A DNA stretch of 64,000 nucleotides from Bacilli bacterium (lineage in GTDB: Bacteria > Bacillota_I > Bacilli_A > RF39 > UBA660), in assembly GCA_017541885.1 (NCBI GenBank), contig JAFXYF010000011.1:101541-165540 (forward strand), read 5' to 3'. Made by a program: the position numbers and the translations under genes. Positions 16,744 through 25,731 of this stretch are shown in pieces. The notes beneath the pieces are model-generated. The model searched no databases. It had not been told where the DNA came from and was given only the letters and a program-made list of their open reading frames with translations. The first letter of the stretch is position 1. Each line of letters starts with the position of its first letter.

Positions 16744-18936
16744 ATGGCTACTTATATAAAAGGAACATACTCAAAATCAATATATGAATCAAGTGCTGGA
16801 TATCATATTGGTATTATGAGAGTAATAGATACAAACGATGAATCATTAAGTGATTTTATTGGTAGAACAATTACCTTCACTGGATACTTTCATGAACTAA
16901 ATAATATAGATACATATATGTTCTATGGTAAAAAGATAAATCATGAAAAATATGGAGAACAATTTCAAGTAGAATCATATGAAAGATGTAAGCCAGAAGA
17001 AAAAGATTCAATTATTGACTTTCTAACAAGTGGACTATTTAAAGGAATAGGTGAAAAAAAAGCAACAAGAATAGTAGAAGCTTTAGGTAAGGATACATTA
17101 AAAATAATTCTAGATGAACCAAATAATTTAATATTAATTCCTAGTGTAACTAAAAAAGATATAGATACTCTTCACAATAAATTAAAAGAATATGAAGAAA
17201 GTTATGAAACGATTCTTTATCTTCAAGATTTAGGATTTAATACAAAAGATTCAATGATTGTCTATAATACATACAAAAAGAAAACAAAAGAAATAATTGA
17301 AGAAGATATTTATAAAATAATATTAGATATTCATGAAATAACATTTAAGAAGATAGATATAGTTGCATTAAAAAGTGGTATTGCAAAAGATGATAAAAAA
17401 AGAGTTAAAGCAGCTCTTCTTTATATAATGGATGAAGTAAGTAATACTTATGGACACAGTTATTATTTCTATGATGAGTTAGTATCATACCTTCCTAGAG
17501 TTTTAGGAGTTATTCCAGAAGAGTCTAGAGTAGAAGAATGTCTAAAAGAATTAGAGTTAGATTTATTAATTATGCATAAAGAGAATAGATATTATCTAAA
17601 AGAAATGTATGAAGCAGAAACTCTAATAGTAAAAAGATTAAGAATGCTAAATAATAATAAAGAAAGAGTAGAAAAGAAGTTAGATGATAATCTAAATGCA
17701 TTAGAAGATGTATTTGGAATTAAGTATAATAATGAACAATTAGAAGCAATAAAGAAAAGTATTACTAAAGATCTAGTTATTATTACTGGAGGCCCAGGTA
17801 CAGGAAAAACAACTATTCTTCAAGGAATATGTGAACTATATCGTATGATGAATAAACTATCATATGAAAAACTAATATCAAATATTGCTTTACTAGCTCC
17901 TACAGGTAGAGCAGCAAAAAGAATGAGTGAAGCAACTTCTCTTCCAGCATCAACAATTCATAGATTTTTAAAATGGTCTAAAGAAACAAATAGATTTCAA
18001 GTAAATCAGTATAATAAATCTAAAGTAGAATTAGTAATAATAGATGAATCTAGTATGATAGATACATATTTATTTGCTAATCTATTAAAAGGATTATCAA
18101 GCAATTGTAGAATAGTAATTGTAGGAGATGATCATCAATTGCCTAGCGTTGGTCCAGGACAAGTTCTACATGATTTAATAGAAAGTAATGCCTTAGATGT
18201 AGTAGAGTTAAAAGAGCTATATCGCCAAAACAAAGAATCAAATATTATTAATTTAGCTTATGATATAAGAAGAAAAGAAATAGATGAATCAAGATTTAAC
18301 GTAGATGAAGATTTAACATTTATTAAATGTTTAGATAGTGAAGTAATGAATTATATATCTGAGATTGCGACTACATATAAAGATTTAAATTATAAGAAAT
18401 TTCAAATTCTAGCACCTATGTATAAAGGATTAAATGGAATAGATGAAATAAATAAACAAGTCCAAGAAATAGATAATCCTAAAAGTAAAGTATTAAAAGA
18501 ATTAAAACAAAGTGACGTAGTCCTAAGAGAAAATGATAAAGTAATCCAATTGACTAATATGCCAGATGATAACGTTTATAATGGAGATATAGGTATAATT
18601 GATGAAATAACTACAAATACTAAAAAAGAAATAAGAATAGATTTTGATGGTAATGTAGTTAAATATACTCCAGCTAATTTTGATAATTTTAGATTAGCTT
18701 ATGCAATTAGTATTCATAAGTCTCAAGGATCAGAATTTGATGTAGTAGTCTTACCATTAGTTAAAGGATATCAAAGAATGTTATATCAAAAATTAATTTA
18801 TACTGCAGTAACAAGAGCTAAAAAGAAGCTATATCTAATAGGAGATATTAATGCTTTAAAATATGCCTCTAAAAACACTGAAGTAGATATTCGTAGGACA
18901 ACAATTAAAGATTATTTAATAAATGGTATAATTTAG
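16744..18936 (+). CDS. recD2: RecD2-type ATP-dependent 5'-3' DNA helicase
   Basis: A 730 aa SF1B helicase of the RecB-independent RecD2 family, involved in repair and fork maintenance. An N-terminal OB-like region (ATYIKGTYSKSIYES) precedes helix-hairpin-helix elements (GLFKGIGEKKATRIVEALG). Walker A is GGPGTGKTT near residue 350, then LAPTGRAAKRM, DESSMID (Walker B), GDDHQLPSVGPG, ELYRQ, and the C-terminal SIHKSQGSEFDVVVLP and TAVTRAKK. ATG at 16744 is preferred because AAGGAG lies 8 bases upstream; the longer GTG start overlaps that site. Confidence 0.9.
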   Translation: MATYIKGTYSKSIYESSAGYHIGIMRVIDTNDESLSDFIGRTITFTGYFHELNNIDTYMFYGKKINHEKYGEQFQVESYERCKPEEKDSIIDFLTSGLFKGIGEKKATRIVEALGKDTLKIILDEPNNLILIPSVTKKDIDTLHNKLKEYEESYETILYLQDLGFNTKDSMIVYNTYKKKTKEIIEEDIYKIILDIHEITFKKIDIVALKSGIAKDDKKRVKAALLYIMDEVSNTYGHSYYFYDELVSYLPRVLGVIPEESRVEECLKELELDLLIMHKENRYYLKEMYEAETLIVKRLRMLNNNKERVEKKLDDNLNALEDVFGIKYNNEQLEAIKKSITKDLVIITGGPGTGKTTILQGICELYRMMNKLSYEKLISNIALLAPTGRAAKRMSEATSLPASTIHRFLKWSKETNRFQVNQYNKSKVELVIIDESSMIDTYLFANLLKGLSSNCRIVIVGDDHQLPSVGPGQVLHDLIESNALDVVELKELYRQNKESNIINLAYDIRRKEIDESRFNVDEDLTFIKCLDSEVMNYISEIATTYKDLNYKKFQILAPMYKGLNGIDEINKQVQEIDNPKSKVLKELKQSDVVLRENDKVIQLTNMPDDNVYNGDIGIIDEITTNTKKEIRIDFDGNVVKYTPANFDNFRLAYAISIHKSQGSEFDVVVLPLVKGYQRMLYQKLIYTAVTRAKKKLYLIGDINALKYASKNTEVDIRRTTIKDYLINGII

Positions 18937-18970
18937 AAATAATTACTCATACTAATACTGAGGTGATTAA

Positions 18971-19129
18971 ATGAAAATGCTCATGTTAGAGATGTTAGGA
19001 TTAGGAGTAGGACTAACAGTCATTGGTTGTCTCTATTTTAAAGATCATCCAGAAGAACTTAAAAAAATGAAAAAACAAGTAAATGATATGAGTAATATGA
19101 TATGTGACAATAAAAAACAAGAAGGCTAG
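18971..19129 (+). CDS. Small membrane-anchored protein (52 aa)
   Basis: A short ORF with an AGGTGATTAA ribosome site and ATG. It starts MKMLMLEMLGLGVGLTVIGC, a hydrophobic segment, then continues DHPEELKKMKKQVNDMS, an amphipathic Lys-rich helix. It lies 34 bases after recD2 and its stop overlaps a terminator stem, so it is a plausible last gene of that operon. Size and layout resemble small bitopic proteins. No family recognised. Confidence 0.6.
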   Translation: MKMLMLEMLGLGVGLTVIGCLYFKDHPEELKKMKKQVNDMSNMICDNKKQEG

Positions 19130-19146
19130 AAATAGTCTTCTTTTTG
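19119..19146 (+). terminator. Intrinsic terminator
   Basis: GAAGGCTA-GAAA-TAGTCTTC with one G-U pair, then TTTTT. It overlaps the stop codon of the 52-aa ORF. Confidence 0.75.
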
Positions 19147-19170
19147 TTATACAATTATTTCGGTGATTTT

Positions 19171-19929
19171 ATGATTACAATTAAAAGTGAAAGAGAAATA
19201 GAATTAATGAGACATGCAGGAATGCTTGTATCAGAAATGCATAAATTTATTAAACCATATATCAAGGCAGGAATTTCTACTTATGAATTAGATGCTTTAT
19301 GTGAAAAATTTATTAGAGATCATGATGCAGTACCTACATGTAAAGGATTTGAAGGTTTTCCAGCTACATTATGTACAAGTATTAATGATGTAGTAGTTCA
19401 TGGAATTCCATATAAAAAAGATGTATTACAAGATGGAGATATAATTACAATAGATGTTGTAATTGGTTATAAAGGATATCAAGGAGATGCAGCATGGACA
19501 TATACAGTAGGTGAAGTAAGTGATGAAAAGAAATACTTAATGGAACATACTGAAAAAGCTCTATATGAAGGAGTAAAACAAGTAAAGCCAGGAAACAGAA
19601 TAGGAGATATTTCTTATGCAGTACAAAAATATGCAGAAGAACATAACCTTGGAGTAGTAAGAGAACTTTGTGGACATGGAATTGGTTCTGATATGCATGA
19701 AGAGCCAGAAGTACCAAACTTTGGTATTCCAAATACTGGTCCAATGTTAAAACCAGGAATGGTAATTTGTATTGAGCCAATGTTAACATATGGTCATAGA
19801 TTTATTTATCAAGAAGATGATGGTTGGACAGTAAGAACACAAGATCATTCTCCAGCTGCTCACTATGAACATACTATATTAGTAACAGAAGATGGATATG
19901 AAATATTAACTCCAAGATTAGATGATTAA
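19171..19929 (+). CDS. map: Methionine aminopeptidase, type I
   Basis: A 252 aa enzyme removing N-terminal Met from nascent proteins. Expected metal ligands are present: Asp in TIDVVIGYKGYQGDAAW, His in CGHGIG, Glu in EEPEVPNFG and in IEPML near the C-terminus. VVHGIP is the usual substrate-pocket His. ATG at 19171 follows CGGTGATTTT; an upstream in-frame TTG would only add leader residues. Here map stands alone rather than in the ribosomal-protein operon where Firmicutes usually keep it, so it may be a second copy. Confidence 0.88.
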   Translation: MITIKSEREIELMRHAGMLVSEMHKFIKPYIKAGISTYELDALCEKFIRDHDAVPTCKGFEGFPATLCTSINDVVVHGIPYKKDVLQDGDIITIDVVIGYKGYQGDAAWTYTVGEVSDEKKYLMEHTEKALYEGVKQVKPGNRIGDISYAVQKYAEEHNLGVVRELCGHGIGSDMHEEPEVPNFGIPNTGPMLKPGMVICIEPMLTYGHRFIYQEDDGWTVRTQDHSPAAHYEHTILVTEDGYEILTPRLDD

Positions 19930-19960
19930 CGTAAAAGCAAATAGTTTTTACGTTTTTTTA
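19927..19960 (+). terminator. Intrinsic terminator
   Basis: AACGTAAAA ... TTTTTACGTT with T run after map. Confidence 0.8.
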
Positions 19961-20006
19961 TTACAATTATATATAAAAAAAGATATAATAAGAATAAGGT
20001 GATAAT

Positions 20007-21452
20007 ATGAAGAAAAGTATCATATTTTTAATTAATGGATTAGGTATAGAGAAACCAGGAAGTTATAGTATAGATTTAGATCAACTTATGCCACAATTAG
20101 GTAGAGTAAAAGAAACATCATATTTTACTACTGCTATAACAAGTTCTCTAGAATATAAAGATGCATATCAAAGATTCTTCTTAGGAGAAACATATAAATA
20201 TGAATTAGAATTTGTTCATAATAATGTTATGAATCAAAATATTTTAACTAATCCAACATATCAACAATTTGGAGAATCAATTAAAAGACAAAACTCTAAG
20301 ATTCATATTTTCTTAGAACCAACTAATGATAGAGTAATAGAAGAGATTAATAACTTAGTTAATACATTAACTATTGGAGCTAATCAACAAATATTCTTAC
20401 ATTTAGTTCTATCCCAACAAACAGTTTCAGAATATGATAATTTAACACAAATTATAAATTATATTAAGTTCCATTTACATAATCATATGACTGTAGGATT
20501 TATTATGGGTAAAGAATATTTACCAGATGAATTAACTAAAAAAGAAACAGATTATTTAAAAAGATTATTATTCTATTGTTCTTGTGAAAGATGGACTGAA
20601 ACAGAAAAAAAATTACAAAATTTGAGAGATGCTAAAATAAGACCTTGTGAAGTAGAAGGTTTCTGTGCAACTAATGAATGTTTTATTTCCAATGGAGATA
20701 CAATTTTATTCTTTAATACAAGAAAGAATAATTATGATAATTTAATTACAGGAATATATCAAATGGCTCCAGAAGTATATAAAACAGAAGTAACATTACC
20801 AATATATTCATTATTAAAATTAGATACTAAATACAATATTCCATCATTCTTAGAAAGTATTGAGTATACTAATTCTTTAGCAAAGACTTTAGAAAAATAT
20901 AATAAAAAAGCTCTAATTATTACAGATCAAAAAAATATAAATTTAGTTAATTTTTATGCTAATGGAATGAATAGTGTAAATAATCCTAATATAAGTTTTA
21001 TCTTAAAAGATGATAGATTATATCAAAAAGAATTTATTGAACAATTAATTAATACTACACCATATGATTTAATAATTTTTGATTATCATATGGATGTATC
21101 AAGTAATATTAATAAATTAAAAGAAGGATTACAAAAGATGGATCCAATTATTGGACTAATTGCAGATGTTTCTGAAAATAAACACTCATTCTTTATAACA
21201 TCTCTATATGGACTAAAAAAAGATATACCTTTAGCAGATTATAATTCAGAATTAGTTACAATAGACTATGAAATGCAAATACCAATATTCTTCTTTGATT
21301 ATACATATCCTAAAGGAAAATTCTATTTAGCCCCAGGAGAAACAAACGATATCTTATCATCAGCTCTAAGATGTGTAATAGATGATCCTAATTTATATAC
21401 ATTAGTAAAACAAAAAGGTTTAATAAATAACTTAATAAAAGCATTTAAATAA
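20007..21452 (+). CDS. Degenerate phosphoglycerate-mutase-like (alkaline phosphatase superfamily) protein
   Basis: A 481 aa protein whose overall plan recalls cofactor-independent phosphoglycerate mutase: N-terminal IIFLINGLGIEKPGS where GpmI has a DGxG metal site, a middle NGDTILFFNTRKNNYDNLI like the GpmI FFNFRxDR segment, then LPIYSLL followed by SLAKTLEKYNKKALIITD like the LGEVL...Q..RIAET region. The catalytic Ser motif (SEVGH) is missing, the first metal Asp is Asn, and the late DHG/His ligands are not seen. If the assignment holds it is a pseudoenzyme. Monocistronic, with terminators on both sides. Moderate confidence by eye. Confidence 0.45.
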   Translation: MKKSIIFLINGLGIEKPGSYSIDLDQLMPQLGRVKETSYFTTAITSSLEYKDAYQRFFLGETYKYELEFVHNNVMNQNILTNPTYQQFGESIKRQNSKIHIFLEPTNDRVIEEINNLVNTLTIGANQQIFLHLVLSQQTVSEYDNLTQIINYIKFHLHNHMTVGFIMGKEYLPDELTKKETDYLKRLLFYCSCERWTETEKKLQNLRDAKIRPCEVEGFCATNECFISNGDTILFFNTRKNNYDNLITGIYQMAPEVYKTEVTLPIYSLLKLDTKYNIPSFLESIEYTNSLAKTLEKYNKKALIITDQKNINLVNFYANGMNSVNNPNISFILKDDRLYQKEFIEQLINTTPYDLIIFDYHMDVSSNINKLKEGLQKMDPIIGLIADVSENKHSFFITSLYGLKKDIPLADYNSELVTIDYEMQIPIFFFDYTYPKGKFYLAPGETNDILSSALRCVIDDPNLYTLVKQKGLINNLIKAFK

Positions 21453-21479
21453 AAAATACAAAGAGATTTGTATTTTTTT
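21453..21479 (+). terminator. Intrinsic terminator
   Basis: AAAAATACAA-AGAGA-TTGTATTTTTTT. Confidence 0.8.
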
Positions 21480-21508
21480 ATGTTAAAATAATAATTGAGG
21501 TGTTTTCT

Positions 21509-22087
21509 ATGAGAAAAATAGTACTTGCTTCTAATAATAAGCATAAAGTAAAAGAATTTAAAGAAATGTTAGGTAATGTAGAAATACTAACATTAGAAAG
21601 TATCGGTTTTACAGAAGATATTGAAGAAACTGGTAAAACATTTGAAGAAAATGCATTGATCAAAGCTAGAACAATTAAAGAGTATTTAAATGACAAGAAT
21701 TTAGATTATGCAGTAGTTGCTGATGATTCAGGTCTATGTTGTGAAGCACTAAATGGTGCTCCAGGAATATATAGTGCAAGATATGCTGGTGATCATGATA
21801 ATGAAAAGAATAGAGCAAAATTAAGAGAAGATTTACAAGGAAAAGATAGAACTGCATACTTCATCTGTACAATTGCTTTTATTGATGAAGAAGGCAAAGA
21901 GCAAATATTTGTTGGAAAGACGTATGGAACTATTATAGATGAAGAATTAGGAAATAAAGATTTCTGCTTTGATTGTATGTTCCATTCAGATGATTTAGAT
22001 AAAACATTTGGAGAGTCTACTGAAGAAGAAAAAAATAGTGTATCTCATAGAAGTAGAGCAATAGAAAAATTAAAAGAAGTATTATAG
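21509..22087 (+). CDS. rdgB: XTP/dITP diphosphatase (RdgB/HAM1 family)
   Basis: A 192 aa house-cleaning pyrophosphatase that hydrolyses dITP and XTP to monophosphates. The N-terminal signature SNNKHKVKEFKEML, the metal-binding VVADDSGL (around residue 70), GAPGIYSARYAG and the C-terminal SHRSRAIEKLKE are all typical. ATG at 21509 is chosen over the GTG at 21500, which lies inside the GAGGTG ribosome site. A membrane protein gene follows 10 bases later, probably the same transcript. Confidence 0.9.
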   Translation: MRKIVLASNNKHKVKEFKEMLGNVEILTLESIGFTEDIEETGKTFEENALIKARTIKEYLNDKNLDYAVVADDSGLCCEALNGAPGIYSARYAGDHDNEKNRAKLREDLQGKDRTAYFICTIAFIDEEGKEQIFVGKTYGTIIDEELGNKDFCFDCMFHSDDLDKTFGESTEEEKNSVSHRSRAIEKLKEVL

Positions 22088-22097
22088 GAGAATTATT

Positions 22098-22670
22098 ATG
22101 GAACAAAGTAATTACAATATGGTTATTTCAATTATTACCGCAGTACTTATAGTCCCAATAATGGTTTTATCATTAATATTTCAAAATAATACACTAACAA
22201 GAGTATTATTAAGTATTTATGGGGGATTAGGAATAACTTATTATATTTTAAAAAGTATTATGTATCATAAAGATGAATCTACATCTAAAATAGTATTAGA
22301 TAGATTATCAAATTCTATATTTGATGTAGTATCTCTATTAGTAATAATTAATTTTTGTTTATTATTACCTAATAGTTTTAAATGGATATTATTTGGATTA
22401 TTAATATTTGAATGTATCTTAGAAATAATAATAGATTCATTAGATAAAGTAATAGAAATAAAATATTTATTATCAGCATCTAAAGTAATAACATTAATAT
22501 TTATCTTATTATATTTATACCCAATATCAGTAGTATTAGGTTTAGGAATAGTATCAATAATAGGATTTTATATTAATCATTTATTAGGAAGATTATTACA
22601 AAATAAATTAATATTATCATTTGATTTGACCTCAATTATAATATTTGGTATATTTTTAATATTAATATAA
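22098..22670 (+). CDS. Six-helix membrane protein, unknown function
   Basis: A 190 aa very hydrophobic protein with about six membrane helices in three hairpins, a pattern reminiscent of HdeD/DUF308 proteins; I cannot find a firm signature. A charged loop (YHKDESTSKIVLDRLSN) separates helices two and three. It sits 10 bases downstream of rdgB behind its own GGAG site. Codon use is extremely A/T-rich, as expected for a membrane protein here. No function assigned. Confidence 0.5.
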   Translation: MEQSNYNMVISIITAVLIVPIMVLSLIFQNNTLTRVLLSIYGGLGITYYILKSIMYHKDESTSKIVLDRLSNSIFDVVSLLVIINFCLLLPNSFKWILFGLLIFECILEIIIDSLDKVIEIKYLLSASKVITLIFILLYLYPISVVLGLGIVSIIGFYINHLLGRLLQNKLILSFDLTSIIIFGIFLILI

Positions 22671-22678
22671 GAAGTTTA

Positions 22679-22687
22679 TGTTATAAT
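22679..22687 (+). promoter_or_regulatory. Extended -10 promoter for uppP
   Basis: TG-T-TATAAT 20 bases before the ATG, with AGGAGGA between them. Confidence 0.6.
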
Positions 22688-22706
22688 ACATAGTAGGAGG
22701 AAGAAT

Positions 22707-23516
22707 ATGGACATAATTAAATACATAATTTTAGGAATTTTACAAGGTATTACAGAACCATTACCAATCTCTAGTAGTGGTCATATCTATATTATTAAAG
22801 CTATTATTAATACAACTATCTTTAATGATTTAAGTCTAGAAATATTCTTAAACTTTGCATCTTTTATTGCAATACTATTAATCTTTAAAAAAGATGTAAT
22901 TAAATTGATTAAAGGATTCTTTAAGTACATTAAAACTAAAGGAGAAGAATGCAAAGAAGAATTTAAATATTGTTGGTTATTAGTAATTGGAACTATTCCA
23001 GTAGCAGTATTAGGATTCTTTACAAAAGATATCTTAGAAGGAGTTCTAGCTAGAAATATTTTCTTAGTTGGATTAGGATTCTTTGTAACAGGAGTAGCTT
23101 TATTACTTGCAATGGACTCTGAAGGAGAAAAACAAGATAAAGATATTACTATTAAAGATGCAATTTTAATTGGTATTTATCAAGCAGTTGCTATAGTACC
23201 AGGAATCTCAAGAAGTGGTATGACTCTAGTAGGATGTTTATTAAATGGTTTCGATAATAAAACGGCTTTAAAATATTCTTTCATGTTATATTTACCAGTT
23301 AGTTTAGGAACAATGATTTCAGGATTTACTGAATTTAAAGCACAAAGTGCTGATATTAATATGATCCTATATTATTTAATTGGAATGATAGCTGCAGGAT
23401 TATTAACATATATTTCATATAATTGGTTAACAAAGATAGTAGAAAGAGGCAAATTATGGAGATTCTCAATATACTTATTTGCTATTGCAATCTTCACAGT
23501 TATGCTATTTATATAA
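22707..23516 (+). CDS. uppP: Undecaprenyl-diphosphatase (BacA/UppP)
   Basis: A 269 aa integral membrane phosphatase that recycles undecaprenyl pyrophosphate to the lipid carrier for wall synthesis; the family also gives bacitracin tolerance. Both active-site segments are visible: LQGITEPLPISSSGHIYI near residues 13-30 (the usual form is QGxTEFLPISSSGHL, so Pro replaces Phe) and AIVPGISRSGMT near residues 160-171 with the catalytic Arg. About eight helices. It supports a cell wall in this organism. A hypothetical gene follows after 12 bases. Confidence 0.92.
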   Translation: MDIIKYIILGILQGITEPLPISSSGHIYIIKAIINTTIFNDLSLEIFLNFASFIAILLIFKKDVIKLIKGFFKYIKTKGEECKEEFKYCWLLVIGTIPVAVLGFFTKDILEGVLARNIFLVGLGFFVTGVALLLAMDSEGEKQDKDITIKDAILIGIYQAVAIVPGISRSGMTLVGCLLNGFDNKTALKYSFMLYLPVSLGTMISGFTEFKAQSADINMILYYLIGMIAAGLLTYISYNWLTKIVERGKLWRFSIYLFAIAIFTVMLFI

Positions 23517-23528
23517 GGGGGTTAGATT

Positions 23529-24302
23529 ATGGAAAATAAAATGTCACGTACAAAGTTCATTGCTCTAACCGCTATATTCTATATAATTATTTATATTGTA
23601 GTAAAACTATTTATTGTATATACACAAGATTTATTTATGGATAATGATGTATATAGTAAACAATATAATATTGGTAAAGTCTTAACAGTAAATTCATATA
23701 CTGAAGAAGAAAAAGCAAATACTGATTATTTTGAATCATACTCAGATTCTTATAAAATGAAAATAAAGAATTATTTTACTGAATTTGAAGCAGGAGACTC
23801 TGATTCAAATTATGAATATTATTTATTATATGATGCAGAAAATCAAATTAATGCAGCATTTATGATGGGTCAATTTGAAACACAAATTCATAGTATAAAG
23901 AATTATGATGAATCAAGTTATTATTATGAATTTAATCATTTCCCATTATATATATCTAATTTATTAAGAGAATATTATTTAAATAAAAATAATATTACAA
24001 ACGATGTAGAATTAATTAAGTTTATTAGAGAAAGAGAAAAAGAAGATGGTAAATTTACTACTCCAATAATAAAAATTAAAGAAAATTATTTCTTTAACTT
24101 TGTGGAGACTAATCTTCCTAGTCTTGATAATGTAACTTATATTGAAGGAGATTTAACTGGATATATGTATGAAACTGATACATATAAACAAGTATGTATA
24201 ATAAAAAATGATAAACTATATTGTTTAACATTCTATAAATTAGATTATTTTACAGATGATATGATCTTAGATATATTAAGATCACTAGAAATAGAAAAAT
24301 AA
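23529..24302 (+). CDS. Membrane-anchored extracytoplasmic protein, unknown
   Basis: A 257 aa protein with one N-terminal membrane helix (residues about 9-30) and a Tyr/Asp/Asn-rich remainder that should lie outside the membrane. No Cys-based lipobox. Two Cys near the end (KQVCIIKNDKLYCLTF) could form a disulfide in a beta hairpin. It is coupled to uppP by a 12-base gap and a GGGGGTT-type ribosome site, so it may serve the envelope. No family recognised. Confidence 0.55.
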   Translation: MENKMSRTKFIALTAIFYIIIYIVVKLFIVYTQDLFMDNDVYSKQYNIGKVLTVNSYTEEEKANTDYFESYSDSYKMKIKNYFTEFEAGDSDSNYEYYLLYDAENQINAAFMMGQFETQIHSIKNYDESSYYYEFNHFPLYISNLLREYYLNKNNITNDVELIKFIREREKEDGKFTTPIIKIKENYFFNFVETNLPSLDNVTYIEGDLTGYMYETDTYKQVCIIKNDKLYCLTFYKLDYFTDDMILDILRSLEIEK

Positions 24303-24325
24303 AAAGACCAATTGGTCTTTTTTAT
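24301..24325. terminator. Bidirectional terminator
   Basis: Perfect palindrome AAAAGACCAATTGGTCTTTT with A and T runs, between convergent genes. Confidence 0.85.
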
Positions 24326-24888
24326 TTATTATCTGGAATAAACATTAATAATGTTTTTAATATCTTATCAGGATCAAATGTCTTAGGATCTTTAACTGAG
24401 TCTGCAATTACACTTATAAATCCAGAAGTATAGAATAAGACAAAAGTTCTTGTAGGTAAATCAGTATTATTAATATTATTCTTTTCAATATCTTTTATAG
24501 TTAGATTAACAATAGTATCCATTGTCATATCTATCGCAATAGAATTACCATTTATTTTTGCAACAGCAGAATATATTTCAAGATTCTCACTAACATGATT
24601 TAAAAGTATTGTAAGCATCTCCTTAAAATATTCTTGAGGATTATTTGTAGGATTAGTAATAACCATAGTATTAGTTAGTTCTGAACTAAGATCAAGTAAT
24701 AATGATTGTAATAGTTCAAACTTATCATTGAAATGATCATAAAATGTAGATCTATTAACATATGAAGAAGAACATATTTCAGATACTTTTATTTGTTCAA
24801 AAGGCTTTTCTTTCATAAGAGCCATAAGACCTCTATATAAACTAGCTTTTGTTTTTACAATTCTTAAATCTTCTTTTTTATTATCCAT
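24322..24888 (-). CDS. TetR/AcrR-family transcriptional regulator
   Basis: A 188 aa repressor-like protein. Residues about 12-58 form the TetR DNA-binding domain, with helix-turn-helix KVSEICSSSYVNRSTFYDHF. The C-terminal half is a helical ligand domain of the type found in DhaS-like regulators (end FMLFIPDNK). It is divergent from an exported thioredoxin-fold gene, and a palindrome lies in the shared intergenic region, suggesting control of itself and that neighbour. Ligand unknown. Confidence 0.82.
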   Translation of the reverse strand: MDNKKEDLRIVKTKASLYRGLMALMKEKPFEQIKVSEICSSSYVNRSTFYDHFNDKFELLQSLLLDLSSELTNTMVITNPTNNPQEYFKEMLTILLNHVSENLEIYSAVAKINGNSIAIDMTMDTIVNLTIKDIEKNNINNTDLPTRTFVLFYTSGFISVIADSVKDPKTFDPDKILKTLLMFIPDNK

Positions 24889-24907
24889 AAGAACACCACC
24901 TAGCTTT

Positions 24908-24935
24908 ATTATATCAGTTTCCCAACAAATGTAAA
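24908..24935 (-). promoter_or_regulatory. Promoter of the TetR regulator gene
   Basis: Minus strand TTTACA, 16-base spacer, TATAAT. The spacer contains TTTGTTGG, half of the repeated CCAACAAA element. Confidence 0.65.
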
Positions 24936-24955
24936 GATAACCAACAAAATTTGTT
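24922..24955. promoter_or_regulatory. Candidate TetR operator region
   Basis: CCAACAAA occurs twice (24922 and 24941), and the second copy runs into the perfect palindrome AACAAA-A-TTTGTT (24943-24955). It overlaps the regulator promoter and lies upstream of the divergent gene's -10. Inferred from position and symmetry only. Confidence 0.4.
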
Positions 24956-24994
24956 TAACTTATAAATATAAATCTTTATAAAATAATTCATTAT

Positions 24995-25003
24995 TGATAT
25001 AAT
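24995..25003 (+). promoter_or_regulatory. Extended -10 promoter for thioredoxin-fold gene
   Basis: TG-A-TATAAT, then AAGGAG and the ATG at 25028. Confidence 0.55.
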
Positions 25004-25027
25004 ATAAAAAGAGTAAGGAGAATGATT

Positions 25028-25669
25028 ATGAAGAAATTATTATTAACATTATTATTAGGATTATTTATTTTACCATTTGGAGTATTCGCAGAAGAAAAAG
25101 TACCAGTATACTTCTTTCATGGAGATGGATGTCCACATTGTGCCGAAGCAAAAATGTTTTTTGACTCTCTAGAGTCTACTGAATATGGAAATATGTTTGA
25201 GATTAAACCATATGAAGTATGGAATGATGAAAGTAACGCAAGACTAATGTATGCTTTCGCTGTAATAAATGGAGAAGAAGATGAAGCAACTGGAGTTCCA
25301 TACATAGTTATTGGAGATAAATCTTGGATTGGCTATCTAGATAGCTATAATAAAGACTTTGAAACTCAAATAGAAAAACTATATAAAGAAAAAGCAGCAG
25401 ATAGATATGATGTATTAAAAATATATGAAAGAGAAAAAAATAATGAAAACTCAATATATGATTTTAATATACCGGAGAATAATTCAGATGATTCATATGC
25501 AGACGATGCTTATAATGATTCATTAGATGACTATGTAGTAGAAAAAGATAATCTAAAACCATTAAAGAAAATACTACCCATACTAATTGGAGTAGGAGTA
25601 GTTGGAATACTATTTGTAGTAGGAATAACAGTCTTAATAATAGTATTAGTAACTAGAAAGAAGAAATAA
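25028..25669 (+). CDS. Exported, membrane-anchored thioredoxin-fold protein
   Basis: A 213 aa protein with an N-terminal signal sequence (MKKLLLTLLLGLFILPFG, then VFAEE), a thioredoxin-like domain with CPHC active site in YFFHGDGCPHCAEAKMFF (around residue 36) and a cis-Pro-type GVPYIVIG. An acidic linker (about 140-175) precedes a C-terminal membrane helix and basic KKK end, so it should face outward, held at the membrane. Likely a thiol-disulfide reductase or isomerase. ATG at 25028 fits AAGGAG spacing better than 25022. Possibly controlled by the divergent TetR regulator. Confidence 0.75.
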   Translation: MKKLLLTLLLGLFILPFGVFAEEKVPVYFFHGDGCPHCAEAKMFFDSLESTEYGNMFEIKPYEVWNDESNARLMYAFAVINGEEDEATGVPYIVIGDKSWIGYLDSYNKDFETQIEKLYKEKAADRYDVLKIYEREKNNENSIYDFNIPENNSDDSYADDAYNDSLDDYVVEKDNLKPLKKILPILIGVGVVGILFVVGITVLIIVLVTRKKK

Positions 25670-25675
25670 TTAAGT

Positions 25676-25704
25676 AAAGTGGGTAGGTTTTACTCGCTTT
25701 TTTT
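25676..25704 (+). terminator. Intrinsic terminator
   Basis: AAAGTGGGTA ... TACTCGCTTT with two G-U pairs, then a run of T that also runs into the next promoter. Confidence 0.7.
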
Positions 25705-25712
25705 GTTATAAT
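25704..25712 (+). promoter_or_regulatory. Extended -10 promoter
   Basis: TG-T-TATAAT directly after the terminator T run, 20 bases before the ATG. Confidence 0.55.
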
Positions 25713-25731
25713 AGATTAAGGAGTTGATACT

